Of a stretch of 64,000 bases of DNA, positions 51,384 through 60,272 are shown piece by piece. Position 1 is the first letter of the stretch, and each line of letters opens with the position of its first letter. The notes under the pieces are model-generated. The model was not told the origin of the DNA. It searched no databases and was given only the letters and a program-made list of their open reading frames with translations. Location: the NCBI RefSeq assembly GCF_042650645.1, contig NZ_JBHSBI010000005.1:310001-374000 (forward strand). Reading direction: 5' to 3'. The stretch is from Nonomuraea purpurea (GTDB lineage: Bacteria; Actinomycetota; Actinomycetes; Streptosporangiales; Streptosporangiaceae). The position numbers were made by a program, and so were the translations under genes.

Positions 51384-52179
51384 TTCCCCGCACCCGTTGC
51401 AGCCCGTACCGCGTGCGCCGCACGACCGCGTACCCCTTGGTGAGGATGCGTTCGCGCAGGTAGATGAGGGGCACGCCGGTGCCTTCGACGGCGCGTTTGA
51501 ACATGGCGATGGTCGTGCCCCTGCCGACCGTCAACCGGGGGATGGCCAGCATGTCGTGCCGGTCGGCGGCGATGGCGTTGCTCACGGCGCACGCGGCGAA
51601 ATAGCCGGCCTTGCGGACCTCTGTCCGCACGCGTGCGCTGGAGTACCCGTACGGGTAGGCCATGGTGGCGACCGGCGCGCCGATCCGCTCCTCCAGCAGG
51701 CCCTTGTTCCTGCGCAGCTCCTGCCGCAGGTCCTCCGTGCGGAGCTGGTCGAGCTGGGGATGGCTGTGGCTGTGGCCGCCGATCTCGACGCCGGTCTGCG
51801 CGGCCTCGCGGGCCTGCCCCCAGGACAGCATGCCGTCCAGCGGCCGGCCCGCGGCGTCCTTGCCCGCGTCGGACACCCAGCCGCTGGTGAGGAAGACCGT
51901 GGCGGGGAAGCTGTAGTGGTCGAGCAGCGGCAGCGCGTGGCTGTGGAAGTCGGCGTAGCCGTCGTCGAAGGTCACCACGACCGGCTTGGCGGGCACCGAG
52001 CGGCCGTTGTTCTTGTTCAGCGCGGCGACCAGGTCACCCAGGGTGAGCGGGGTGAAGCCGCTCTCGCTCAGGTAGGCGAGCTGTTCGGCCAGGTCGGAGG
52101 GACGCACCGCGTGAGGTCTGGTGTCGTCGTTGGGTTTGTCGGTGACGGAGTGGTACATCAGGATCGGGATCCGGATCAT
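51376..52179 (-). CDS. Polysaccharide deacetylase (NodB family)
   Basis: About 267 residues: VVVTFDDGYAD (Asp72, Asp73), GGHSHSHPQL (His136 and His140, the HxxxH metal pair) and MAYPYGYSS. No signal peptide is seen, so it probably acts in the cytoplasm or on lipid-linked intermediates. The ATG at 52179 overlaps the glycosyltransferase stop (ATGA). It would deacetylate an N-acetyl sugar of the repeat unit. Confidence 0.92.
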   Translation of the reverse strand: MIRIPILMYHSVTDKPNDDTRPHAVRPSDLAEQLAYLSESGFTPLTLGDLVAALNKNNGRSVPAKPVVVTFDDGYADFHSHALPLLDHYSFPATVFLTSGWVSDAGKDAAGRPLDGMLSWGQAREAAQTGVEIGGHSHSHPQLDQLRTEDLRQELRRNKGLLEERIGAPVATMAYPYGYSSARVRTEVRKAGYFAACAVSNAIAADRHDMLAIPRLTVGRGTTIAMFKRAVEGTGVPLIYLRERILTKGYAVVRRTRYGLQRVRGNV

Positions 52180-53117
52180 GATCGCGCCCACCTCAGCCGT
52201 GCGGAACCCATCACGTAACCCCAGGTCGTCCAGGCCAGCCCGATGACGATCGCGCCGGCCCGGCCGATCCCGCCCGCGTCGCCGCGCAGCGCCTCGCCGA
52301 GGCCGCGCAGCGCCCCGAGCGGCAGCGTCTTCAGCGCGTGCGCCCGCTCGCTGGCCAGTCCGTCCTGGGTGCCGACCTCTCGCGTCACCAGGGCCTTCGA
52401 CAGCCCTTCTGCGTAGCATCTGGATCTGAAGTAGCGGAAGCGCTCGCGCGGCCCCGGCACCTTGTGCCCGATCACCGCGCGCGGCTCGAACAGCATCACC
52501 GAGCCGGGCTTGCGCTGGCTCAGCCTGATGCAGAACTCCGTCTCCTCGCACCCGAGCGGGCGCGACTTGCGCCCCTGCACGCTGCGTCCGATGCCGCTGT
52601 GGAAACCGCCCACCTCGGACACCACGTCGCGCAGGAAGGCGGCGTTGCCGCCCATCACGTTGCGGATCGGCGCCCTGACCGAGGGCATGCCTCGGTAGGT
52701 GCAGCCGACCGTCCAGTCGAACTCGTAGGGGAACCAGCGCGGCCGGCGCCCCGAAGCCCACAGCGGATCGGTGCGCCCGCCGACGCCCACCACTCCCGGG
52801 TTCTGGAAGCCCTCCTCCAAAGCCTCCAGCCACCCGCGGTCGGCGACCGCGTCGTCGTCGAGAAAGGCGACGATCTCACCGGTGGCCGTGGCCACGCCGG
52901 TGTTCTTGCCCCCGGACAGCCCCTGCTCGTGCGTGTTCTCCACCACGATGGCCCGTGGATACTCGCGTTTGAGCTTGAGGTGCAGGTCGGGGTTGTGATC
53001 GACCACCAGGATCAGCTCGTGTGCCGGGCGCGTCTGACTCTCGACCGACTCGACTGCCTGCCTGATGTCCTCCCACCGATCCTCGGTGTAGACGCAGATG
53101 ACAACAGACGTGTTCAC
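52176..53117 (-). CDS. Family 2 glycosyltransferase
   Basis: A 313-residue GT-A enzyme: start VVICVYTEDRWEDIRQAVES, metal motif FLDDDAVADRGW, acceptor region MGGNAAFLRDVVSEVGGF and GCEETEFCIRL (ED-type motif). A hydrophobic C-terminal stretch (AGAIVIGLAWTTWGYVMG) may bind the membrane. The start is 11 bp after the next upstream glycosyltransferase gene. Confidence 0.92.
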   Translation of the reverse strand: MNTSVVICVYTEDRWEDIRQAVESVESQTRPAHELILVVDHNPDLHLKLKREYPRAIVVENTHEQGLSGGKNTGVATATGEIVAFLDDDAVADRGWLEALEEGFQNPGVVGVGGRTDPLWASGRRPRWFPYEFDWTVGCTYRGMPSVRAPIRNVMGGNAAFLRDVVSEVGGFHSGIGRSVQGRKSRPLGCEETEFCIRLSQRKPGSVMLFEPRAVIGHKVPGPRERFRYFRSRCYAEGLSKALVTREVGTQDGLASERAHALKTLPLGALRGLGEALRGDAGGIGRAGAIVIGLAWTTWGYVMGSARLRWARS

Positions 53118-53128
53118 AACGTTCCCTT

Positions 53129-53962
53129 TTATGCGACGCCTCGGTCAGCGGCAGGAGTGGCGGCGGGCCCAGGCTGAAGCGGAGCGGGCTGGCGACGCCA
53201 CTCCCTCAGGATGGTCTTGAGCACGCGGATGCCATCTCGTACGGCGTGCAGGTTGCTCTCGCCGTGGATGCGGGTGCGTTCGTGGCTGGGCACCTCGTGG
53301 ACCTTCAGCCCGGCCTTGGCGGCGCGCACGTTCATCAGCGTCTCGACCTCGAAGCCGTCGCAGTCGAGGTCGAGCACGTCGAGGTGACGGGCCCAGAAGG
53401 CGTTGTAGCCGTAACACAGGTCGGTGTACTTGGTGCTGTACAGGACGTTGACCATTCCGGTCAGGACCCTGTTGCCGAGCCGCCGGTTCAGCGTCAGGTC
53501 GTCGCTGCCGCCGCCGGCGGCGTACCGCGAGCCCTTGACGAAGTCGGCGCCGGTCACGAGGGCTCCGACGAAGGAGATGATCTCGCGTCCGTCGGTCGAG
53601 CCGTCGGCGTCCAGCATGACGATGATGTCGCTGGTGCACGCGGCGAACCCGGCCGACAGCGCGTCGCCCTTGCCCTTGCCGGACTGGGTGACGATCTTGA
53701 CGTTCGGCCGCAGCCGTCTGGCCACGGCCACCGTGTCGTCCACGGAGTTGCCGTCGACGAGCACGATCTCGTCGACCCACTGCGGGATCGTGGCGAAGAC
53801 GTGCGGCAGGTTCTCCGCCTCGTTCATCGCCGGGACCACCACGCTCACCGTCGGGGAAATGGCCAGGTGAGGCGTGACGGGGGTGAAACTCGAAGGTGGC
53901 GGCATCGAACGCAAGGGCGACGCTTGCTGTTTGCCGTTGTGCTTGGCTATCTCGGGACTCAT
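53129..53962 (-). CDS. Family 2 glycosyltransferase, DPM1/GtrB-like
   Basis: About 277 residues: VSVVVPAMNEAENLPHVF, LVDGNSVDDTVAV, MLDADGSTDGREI (DxD) and a C-terminal FEVETLMNVRAAKAGLKVHEVPS. It resembles polyprenyl-phosphate mannose/glucose synthases and may prime or supply a lipid-linked sugar. The ATG at 53962 (MSPEIAKHNGK) is used; upstream codons in frame have no support. A 161-bp gap separates it from the GNAT gene. Confidence 0.88.
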   Translation of the reverse strand: MSPEIAKHNGKQQASPLRSMPPPSSFTPVTPHLAISPTVSVVVPAMNEAENLPHVFATIPQWVDEIVLVDGNSVDDTVAVARRLRPNVKIVTQSGKGKGDALSAGFAACTSDIIVMLDADGSTDGREIISFVGALVTGADFVKGSRYAAGGGSDDLTLNRRLGNRVLTGMVNVLYSTKYTDLCYGYNAFWARHLDVLDLDCDGFEVETLMNVRAAKAGLKVHEVPSHERTRIHGESNLHAVRDGIRVLKTILREWRRQPAPLQPGPAATPAADRGVA

Positions 53963-54123
53963 GGCGAGGGAAATCCTTCCGGGACCCTGTCGCCTGCTTC
54001 CGGCGGTGCCGCTCCCGGGTGCTGCGAGAATGGCGAAGCCGGTGGGACGGTGCATGCGAAGGGTCCTTGGAGTGAGGGTGTGCCGGGCCGGGAGCGCTCG
54101 GCGCGCTCCCGTTGGTTGCTTGA

Positions 54124-55227
54124 CTACTGCGTGGGTGACTCCTGCTGCTGCATCGAGCTGCGCACCCGACCGAAGCCCTTCAGGACACGGTCAGCCGCCC
54201 TATAAAGAGACGGCCTGTCCATGACAATTGTTCGGGCTTTGTTGAAAGGAGTTCGGCCGATCCAGTGGACCGCCGCCGTCGCGGTCGGTCGTGAGATACG
54301 GCCTTCGGCAACGTACAGGACCCCGCTCTTGAGCCAGTCTTTGTACTCCTTGCCGCCTTTGCCCATGTCAACCATGTGCAGCCCGTTGTTCGCGGCGGCC
54401 TCGGCCATCTGCAGATGATGGACGATACCCGGCGAATAACGGCCGAACTCGGTGTCGTAGGCGGGGAACCACCCTACAAGCGTGGTGGCCGTGCGGAGGC
54501 CGAAATGCCCGGCCACCGGAACGTCACCGGCATAGAGCATGGTCAGGACGCCGGCGAAGTCCGATGAGTTTTCGGCATGCATCATATTGGTCAGTTCGAC
54601 GATCCACGGCTGCGCGAACCTATCCACCCGGCCAGTTCTTCGATACTGGTCGGATTTCCACGCCAGCAGCGTGCGCAGCGTCTCCGGGTCGGGCGAGGCC
54701 CACTCGAAGCGCAGCCCGCCGTGCTCCCTGCCGAGCTTGCGCTCCTTGTAGCGCACGGTCTTGAGGTTCTTCGGCGAGTTGGCCTTGACCTGCTCGATCC
54801 AGGCGTCGAAACCCGCGGTGAAGTCCATGACCGGCGCCGGGCGCACGTCCGCCTCGTAGGGGGTGAACGTCGGCTGCCCCGCCACGAGGTGGTCGAAGTC
54901 GAACACGCTGAGCTTGCAGGCCCGCAACAGGGCCTTCGCGTCGAGCTTCAGATCCGGGGCCGAGATCAGGCCGTGGCACGTGGTCAGGAAGCCGCCGAGC
55001 GGCTTGCCGATGCCGAAGCTGTGCCGTTCGTAGGGGAAGAAGCCCACGATGCCGCTCGCGTCGGATATGACCGCCACCCTCACGTAATCACGCAAACGGT
55101 CCATCGCTACGGCGAACTCCACCGAAAGGAATGGGTTGTCCAGACTCGGGTCGGCTTTCTGCAGCTCCCGCCATCGGGCCCGCTCTGGGGCTCCCAGCTC
55201 ACCCGGCCGGACTATCTGGATGTTCAC
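54124..55227 (-). CDS. FemAB/GNAT-like acyl or aminoacyl transferase (paralogue 2)
   Basis: About 367 residues and nearly collinear with the protein encoded at 42369-43451: shared runs include FDHLVAGQP, SDQYRRTGRVDRFAQPWIVEL, VAGHFGLRTATTLVGWFPAY and YSPGIVHHLQMAEA. The GTG at 55227 overlaps the upstream membrane-protein stop by 4 bases. Membership in the polysaccharide operon supports modification of an amino sugar; the donor (acyl-CoA, acyl carrier or aminoacyl-tRNA) is unknown. Confidence 0.87.
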   Translation of the reverse strand: MNIQIVRPGELGAPERARWRELQKADPSLDNPFLSVEFAVAMDRLRDYVRVAVISDASGIVGFFPYERHSFGIGKPLGGFLTTCHGLISAPDLKLDAKALLRACKLSVFDFDHLVAGQPTFTPYEADVRPAPVMDFTAGFDAWIEQVKANSPKNLKTVRYKERKLGREHGGLRFEWASPDPETLRTLLAWKSDQYRRTGRVDRFAQPWIVELTNMMHAENSSDFAGVLTMLYAGDVPVAGHFGLRTATTLVGWFPAYDTEFGRYSPGIVHHLQMAEAAANNGLHMVDMGKGGKEYKDWLKSGVLYVAEGRISRPTATAAVHWIGRTPFNKARTIVMDRPSLYRAADRVLKGFGRVRSSMQQQESPTQ

Positions 55228-55592
55228 CTTGCCCTGGCCCCCTGTTCGGTCTGGCTCTTCCCCCGGTACAACACGCGCAGCACGTACATGAACCCCCCGA
55301 GCACGGCCACTGTCGCCACGCCGGCCCGGGGCGACCACGCGTTGAACAGCAGCATGGCCTGGGCGAGAAGGACGTTGAGGACGAGGCTGGCCGCGGCTCC
55401 CACGGACAGCGCGGCGAGGGGGTCGCGGTCGCGCAACAGGCCCACCACGGCCGCCCCGGGAACGACAAGGAGGAACAGAGAGATCAGGAACGGGCGAATC
55501 GGCGTCTGTATGTCGAACAACGCCACTACCGCCCCCGCGATGCAGGCCAGCGCCAGCAGCCAGGCCAGCACCCTGCGGTGTTGCTTGAGCAT
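55224..55592 (-). CDS. Small membrane protein at head of polysaccharide operon
   Basis: About 122 residues with four predicted membrane helices (VLAWLLALACIAGAVVALFD, FLISLFLLVVPGAAVVGLL, LSVGAAASLVLNVLLAQAML, VATVAVLGGFMYVLRVLY). It resembles short DUF1616-like or glycan-locus membrane proteins but is not assigned. The ATG at 55592 lies close to AGGAG/GAGAAG. It is the first gene of the operon that runs to about 47.2 kb. Confidence 0.75.
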   Translation of the reverse strand: MLKQHRRVLAWLLALACIAGAVVALFDIQTPIRPFLISLFLLVVPGAAVVGLLRDRDPLAALSVGAAASLVLNVLLAQAMLLFNAWSPRAGVATVAVLGGFMYVLRVLYRGKSQTEQGARAR

Positions 55593-55907
55593 CTCCTGCT
55601 TCTCTCCTGCTCTTGCTGGTTGAAGCACGGTCGATCGCAATTCATGGGACCAATCCGCGCCCGGACACGTCAATGCCGACGCTTGGCGACGTGCTCAGGT
55701 TTACCGGCAGGGTGAAAATTCTCATGTGAGTTTCAGCACGTGGTCAAGTGCTCCCCGGCTCGGCGTGATCCCCGAGCACATAAGAATGCCCTATTGGGCA
55801 GAGACACTTCGAGCGAAGGCCCGATTTATACCCGTTTGTCGCTTAAATCTGAAGACTTGCTGTGAATTGATGTGTTCTTACGGTGAATAACCGTGTTCTT
55901 TGGGTTA
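55593..55907. other. 315-bp intergenic region with operon promoter
   Basis: No gene was found here. Near 55787-55800 is a short hairpin TGCCC-TATT-GGGCA, and near the sigma-fusion stop ATAACC/GGTTAT can pair (55888-55907); either could help end sigma-fusion transcription. The lower G+C around 55800-55890 suits a promoter region. Confidence 0.5.
55718..55747 (-). promoter_or_regulatory. Predicted promoter of polysaccharide operon
   Basis: On the minus strand TTGACC (55747-55742) and GAGAAT (55723-55718) are 18 bp apart, upstream of the 55592 start. A CACGTG core adjoins the first hexamer. The match is moderate. Confidence 0.35.
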
Positions 55908-57476
55908 TCAGCCGTCCAACGGAACTGTATCCACATCCACGTCCGGAGACGACTGCGGGCCCGTGGGCGACTCGGAGGGTTGCGCGGAGGGGGTCGGCTT
56001 CGCCGTCGGCGGCTCGGACGTCCGCAACTGGCCGCCCTCCCAGGACAGCGAGCAGGTCACCGTGCCGCCGTTCGAGGTGAAGGAGACCCGGCCGCGGCCG
56101 GCGGCGGCCGGATCGACGACCGTGACCCAGACCACCAGGGACCTGCCGGCCTTGATCGACCCTTTCGCCGGGTAGGCGTCCAGCCCCCGCGAGGCGGTCG
56201 CCACCCACGAGACCGCGGCGTTGCGGGCGCGCAGCCCGATCCTGCCTAGCCCGTCGACCGTCCGCGGGCACGTCGCGGCCAGCCGGGCGGCCGGCGCGGA
56301 CTTGCGGCGGGTGGCCGTGGGCGCGACGGCGGACCTGGCGCTCGGCGGCGCGGAGGTGGGCCGCCGGTTCGGCGTGCTCTTCGACGGGGTCGGGGTCGGA
56401 GTCGGCGTGATGTCGTCGTCCGGCTCCGGCTCCGGCTCTGACTCGGACTCTGGCTCGGGCTCGGGGCTCGGCTCGAAGGTGAGCGTCGGGGCGGGCGAGA
56501 AGCGCGGCGCGGCGCCGCTGTTCGAGACGCCGCGCCCGTTCATGACGACCACCGCGCCCGTCGCGGCCAGCAGGCACACGCCCGCCAGCACCACCGGCGC
56601 CAGGCGGCGCGGCCTGCGCCGGCGCGATCGGGGCTCCGGCGGCACGGGGAACCCCGTCCTGTCGAAGCTGTCGCCGCGGTCGGTGATCAGCGTGCGGGTC
56701 TGGTCCCGCTCCGGGTTGACGCAGGTGTCGATCACCCGGCGGCGCAGCGAGATCGCCGGGTAGGCCACCGGCACCATGTCCAGCAGCCGAGCGGCCGAGA
56801 CCTGCCGGTGCCTGCCCTCGGTGCACACCTCGCACCCGCCGATGTGCCCCGACAGCCGCCGCCGCAGCAGCGGGGTGAGCGGGCCCTCCCAGGAATCCAG
56901 CATCGCCGACAGATCGGGGCAGTGCGCGCGGCCCGTCCTGGCCAGCACCACCGCCGCGGCGGCGTTCTCGACCTGGTCGCGGGCGCTGCCGAGCCGGGAC
57001 GCCGCCTGCCGCGAGGTCAGCCCGAGCACCGCGGCGACCTCCGACGGCGTCAGCCCGTGGCGCAGCGACAGCTCCAGGATCTCCCGCCGGCCCCCGCTCA
57101 GCTCGCCGAGCGTCTCGTGGACCAGAGCCGCCAGCTCGGGGTCGTCGTGCTCGCCGGGGTCCGGCGGCGTGCCCTCCGCCGGGCCGCCGGTGCGGTGCGC
57201 CATCCTGGCCCGCACCTGGAACCTGGTCAGCGCGTACAGCCAGGCGCGTAACCTGGCCGGCTCCTTCAGCCGGTGCACACACCCCTGCGCGGTTACCAGG
57301 GCGTCGTGCACGGCGTCGGCCGCCATGTCCCGCCCGGCGGCCAAGGAGAAGGCGTAGTCGTGCAGCCGCTCGCCGTAGGAGTCGTAGAGCTTGGCAGGGG
57401 CAGCGGTGTCCGCGCGGCGCAGAGCCTCAACCAGCTCCTGATCGGCGGCGCGATCGACAGTCGGCCATCCAGGCAC
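55908..57476 (-). CDS. ECF sigma factor fused to zinc-finger, membrane helix and extracellular domain
   Basis: A 522-residue one-protein signalling unit. Residues 15-95 form sigma region 2 (AKLYDSYGERLHDYAFSLAAG), 115-175 region 4 (LSGGRREILELSLRHGLTPS then a recognition helix). A zinc-finger like that of anti-sigma factors follows (HIGGCEVC, His211, Cys215, Cys218), then a basic linker, one membrane helix (292-312), a Glu/Ser/Pro stalk and an extracellular beta domain with two Cys. Fused ECF groups with such extensions are known in actinobacteria; release by proteolysis would be needed for activity. Confidence 0.88.
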   Translation of the reverse strand: MPGWPTVDRAADQELVEALRRADTAAPAKLYDSYGERLHDYAFSLAAGRDMAADAVHDALVTAQGCVHRLKEPARLRAWLYALTRFQVRARMAHRTGGPAEGTPPDPGEHDDPELAALVHETLGELSGGRREILELSLRHGLTPSEVAAVLGLTSRQAASRLGSARDQVENAAAAVVLARTGRAHCPDLSAMLDSWEGPLTPLLRRRLSGHIGGCEVCTEGRHRQVSAARLLDMVPVAYPAISLRRRVIDTCVNPERDQTRTLITDRGDSFDRTGFPVPPEPRSRRRRPRRLAPVVLAGVCLLAATGAVVVMNGRGVSNSGAAPRFSPAPTLTFEPSPEPEPESESEPEPEPDDDITPTPTPTPSKSTPNRRPTSAPPSARSAVAPTATRRKSAPAARLAATCPRTVDGLGRIGLRARNAAVSWVATASRGLDAYPAKGSIKAGRSLVVWVTVVDPAAAGRGRVSFTSNGGTVTCSLSWEGGQLRTSEPPTAKPTPSAQPSESPTGPQSSPDVDVDTVPLDG

Positions 57477-57550
57477 GGATTCCCTCCCCGCGGGTACGAC
57501 GGGCGCTCAGGCCCCACGCGGAGAGGACGCGGCCTTGTTCGTACCGGTTC

Positions 57551-57579
57551 GCCCGCCATGCCCAACAGGCATGGCGGGC
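57551..57579. terminator. Strong terminator hairpin after VWA gene
   Basis: Perfect 12-bp stem GCCCGCCATGCC / GGCATGGCGGGC with a CAACA loop, 5 bp past the stop of the VWA gene on the minus strand, just ahead of the sigma-fusion gene. Confidence 0.85.
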
Positions 57580-57583
57580 CGGA

Positions 57584-59356
57584 TCAGCCGTCGCAGTTGG
57601 GGGTGCAGAGGCGCCGTTCCATGCCCTGCAGGAAGAAGTCGCGGACCTGGAGGATGTCCTTGGCGATGTACGCCTCGCCGCCGGTGGCCTTGGCCAGGGC
57701 GTCCATCTGCTTCTTGCCCTGCTCGGCCTCAGGGCCGAAGGCGATGAGCAGGATGCTGACGGGCCGCTTCTGGTTGTAGGTCTTCTTCAGGAACTGCAGG
57801 ATCTCGCTGTTCTTGACGCCGCCGTCAGGGTCGTCGTTGCCCGCGCCGTCCGTGAGGATCAGCAGTGTGTTGATCTTGTCCTCGCGGTAGGTCTTGGTCA
57901 GCTCCGTGTACGCCGCCTTGATCGTGTCGTTCAGCCCGGTGTCGCCCGTGGCCTTGGCCTGGATCGAGGCGAACGTCTTGACCAGCGAATCCTTGCGGAG
58001 TGTGCCGTCGACCGTCTCGCTGACCGGCCCGAGGGAGACCAGTTCCTTCCAGTCCTTGTCGCGTCCGTCCAGGTGTGTGGAGAACGTCCACAGCCCCAGC
58101 TCGGAGTCGGCGGGGAAGAGCCCCAGACCCTCCGTCGCGATCTTGTTGATGGCCTGCATGCGGGTCATGCCCGTGCCCGGCACCGGCAGCGCCATCGTGC
58201 CCGAGACGTCGAGCAGGGTCAGCAGGCGGCTGCCGAGGTTCAGCCGCGACCAGGTCTGCACCATCCTGGTGACGGTCGTGCCGTCGGGCGGGGCGAGGGC
58301 GGCCGGCTTCTCCGGCGCGAACCCCTTGTCCTGCGACAGCGCGTTGCCCGCCGTGCCGTCCACGTCCCTGAACCCGGCGTCGCGCAGGGTCTTCTTGGCC
58401 GACTCCGTGGTGAGGTCCTGCTTGAAGCTCGCCGCCGCCTTGAGCACCGCCGGGTCCTTGGTGAGGATCGTGACAGGGTAGTCGAGGTTGAGCGTGCCCT
58501 CCTGCGGATAGAGCGCGACCACCGGCGACTCAGGCTTCTTCGTGTTGTGGGCGTGGATGGCCTGCTCGGAGGTGACGCCGACGGGCACCCTGCTGCCCGA
58601 CTTGACGGTCAGGCTGGCCAGCAGCGCCGTGGAGTCGGAGGCGAGCCGGTTCGACAGCTCCTTCAACGCGCCCACCAGCGCCTTGTCCTGGCCGGCCTCC
58701 TTGGCCGTGCCGGCGGCGGCCAGCAGCGCGGTCAGGCCGGCGGAGTTCTTCTGCGGGTCGAGGGCGAGCACGCGGACCTTCTTGCCCGGCCCGTCCACGT
58801 TGGCCACGTTCGCCGCGGAGATCATGCCCGCCCAGCTCGGCTGGAGGGAGTCCGACAACTTCGGCGCGGCGGACTTGGCCGCGGCCAGCACCACGGGGGA
58901 GACCGCGATCGAGCCCTCGACCTGGGGCAGCCTGTCGCCGCCCGACTGGCCCCGCATGCTCTCCATGAGCAGGCTGGAGTCGGCCACCCAGAAGTCGGCG
59001 CTCACCTTGCCCGCGGCCAGCGCGTTCGCGGTCCTGGCCGCGCTCTCCTTGGCCACCGTCACCTCGACGCACTTGCTGTCGATCGAGTGCAGGGCCTTGT
59101 TGTAGTTGCCGGCGATCTTGTTGAGCGCGGGCTGGATGTCGGGGGCGGCGACCACGCGCAGCGGCAGCTTGCCGCCCGTGCAGTCGTGGTCCCGATTGAA
59201 GATCACGAACGCCGCGACACCCAGGAGCACCGCCAGGGCGACCGCCCCGGCCAGCGGTACGAGCACCCTTCCCCGGCCGGCGCGGGACCGTCGGCGGGGC
59301 GGAGGTTCGTGCGCTCGGTATCCGCCGTCGAGTTCGTCTGTGCGGTGTCGCCCCAC
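57584..59356 (-). CDS. Membrane-anchored solute-binding/VWA fusion protein
   Basis: A 590-residue protein. One N-terminal membrane helix (VLVPLAGAVALAVLLGVAAFVIF) is followed by a periplasmic-binding-protein-like domain (about 60-360: LRVVAAPDIQPALNKIAG, SADFWVADSSLLM) and a von Willebrand A domain (about 385-570) with metal site DVSGTM, then a TDGAGND motif. A C-terminal pair of Cys (LCTPNC) ends it. Function unknown; extracellular ligand binding and metal-dependent adhesion is inferred. Confidence 0.88.
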   Translation of the reverse strand: MGRHRTDELDGGYRAHEPPPRRRSRAGRGRVLVPLAGAVALAVLLGVAAFVIFNRDHDCTGGKLPLRVVAAPDIQPALNKIAGNYNKALHSIDSKCVEVTVAKESAARTANALAAGKVSADFWVADSSLLMESMRGQSGGDRLPQVEGSIAVSPVVLAAAKSAAPKLSDSLQPSWAGMISAANVANVDGPGKKVRVLALDPQKNSAGLTALLAAAGTAKEAGQDKALVGALKELSNRLASDSTALLASLTVKSGSRVPVGVTSEQAIHAHNTKKPESPVVALYPQEGTLNLDYPVTILTKDPAVLKAAASFKQDLTTESAKKTLRDAGFRDVDGTAGNALSQDKGFAPEKPAALAPPDGTTVTRMVQTWSRLNLGSRLLTLLDVSGTMALPVPGTGMTRMQAINKIATEGLGLFPADSELGLWTFSTHLDGRDKDWKELVSLGPVSETVDGTLRKDSLVKTFASIQAKATGDTGLNDTIKAAYTELTKTYREDKINTLLILTDGAGNDDPDGGVKNSEILQFLKKTYNQKRPVSILLIAFGPEAEQGKKQMDALAKATGGEAYIAKDILQVRDFFLQGMERRLCTPNCDG

Positions 59357-59491
59357 GATGTCCTCTTAGGTGTGATCGAGACCTTCCGGAGACCCTAGCG
59401 GGATTTGCTCCGCAATACTCCGGGAACGATACTCGGTGCGGTTAGTGTGGCAAAACAGCTCTTTTGGTGCAGCGATTACGCTGTGTGGCGC

Positions 59492-60130
59492 TCAATGGCA
59501 GCATGCGTGACCGCGCCAGGCGCGCCTTCCCTCCCGAACGGCGACCGCCGCCAGCGCCACCGCCACCGCCGGATCCACCCACCACCACCCCAAGGTGTTG
59601 AGCCAGAGCCCGGCCAGCACCCCCGCCGCCATCGCCGCGCAGATCAGGTTCTGGGTGCCCTCGCCCGACGTGGCCGCCGACGCCAGTCGCGCGCCGAGCC
59701 GCCGCTTGGCCACCCCCAGCATCGGCATGCTGACCAGGCTGAACGTCGTCACCACGATCCCCAGTGCGGTCGGCTCCGCCCGATGCCCCGCGTCCAGGTC
59801 GTGCAGGACGTGGACGACGAGGTACGGCGCCAGCAACCAGAAGCTCAGCGCGACCGCCCGCCTGGCGCTGTTCTCGGCGCTCGGCGAGAGCGTGCGCCGG
59901 CCGGTGAACCGCCACAACACGATCAGGCTGGCCGCCGCCTCCACGAACGCCGCCATCCCCCAGCCGATGAGCGCCACGGAATGCGCCGACAGCCCCGCGG
60001 CCAGACCCAGCGTGCTCTCCACGGCCAGCCAGGCCAGCGTGACCAGCGAGAGCGCGCGGGCGGCGCGCGCATCCTGCAACCATTCTGCTGACGCGGCCGG
60101 ACGCTCATGAATCCGCTGGTCAGGCACCAT
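59492..60130 (-). CDS. Cation diffusion facilitator-like transporter
   Basis: About 212 residues, five or six membrane helices, CDF-like (SLVTLAWLAVESTLGLAAGLSAHSVALIGWG, later SGEGTQNLICAAMAAG). The usual HxxxD/D metal sites are only partly recognisable and the C-terminal cytoplasmic domain is missing; the end is HACCH, a possible metal ligand. The ATG at 60130 has GGGGG upstream; the ATG at 60184 is possible. A palindrome GGTACCGTACC (60171-60181) lies between the two. Confidence 0.8.
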   Translation of the reverse strand: MVPDQRIHERPAASAEWLQDARAARALSLVTLAWLAVESTLGLAAGLSAHSVALIGWGMAAFVEAAASLIVLWRFTGRRTLSPSAENSARRAVALSFWLLAPYLVVHVLHDLDAGHRAEPTALGIVVTTFSLVSMPMLGVAKRRLGARLASAATSGEGTQNLICAAMAAGVLAGLWLNTLGWWWVDPAVAVALAAVAVREGRRAWRGHACCH

Positions 60131-60272
60131 GAACCCCCGCACTCCGGCTATCCGGCCGTCGACAGCGCTAGGTACCGTACCCATTGCTCATTGTGACCTC
60201 TTCCGATGGCGGCAAAGGATGGTCAAGCTTCACCGCATAATGGGGATCTTCGGGGGACTATCGGGGGGGTCT

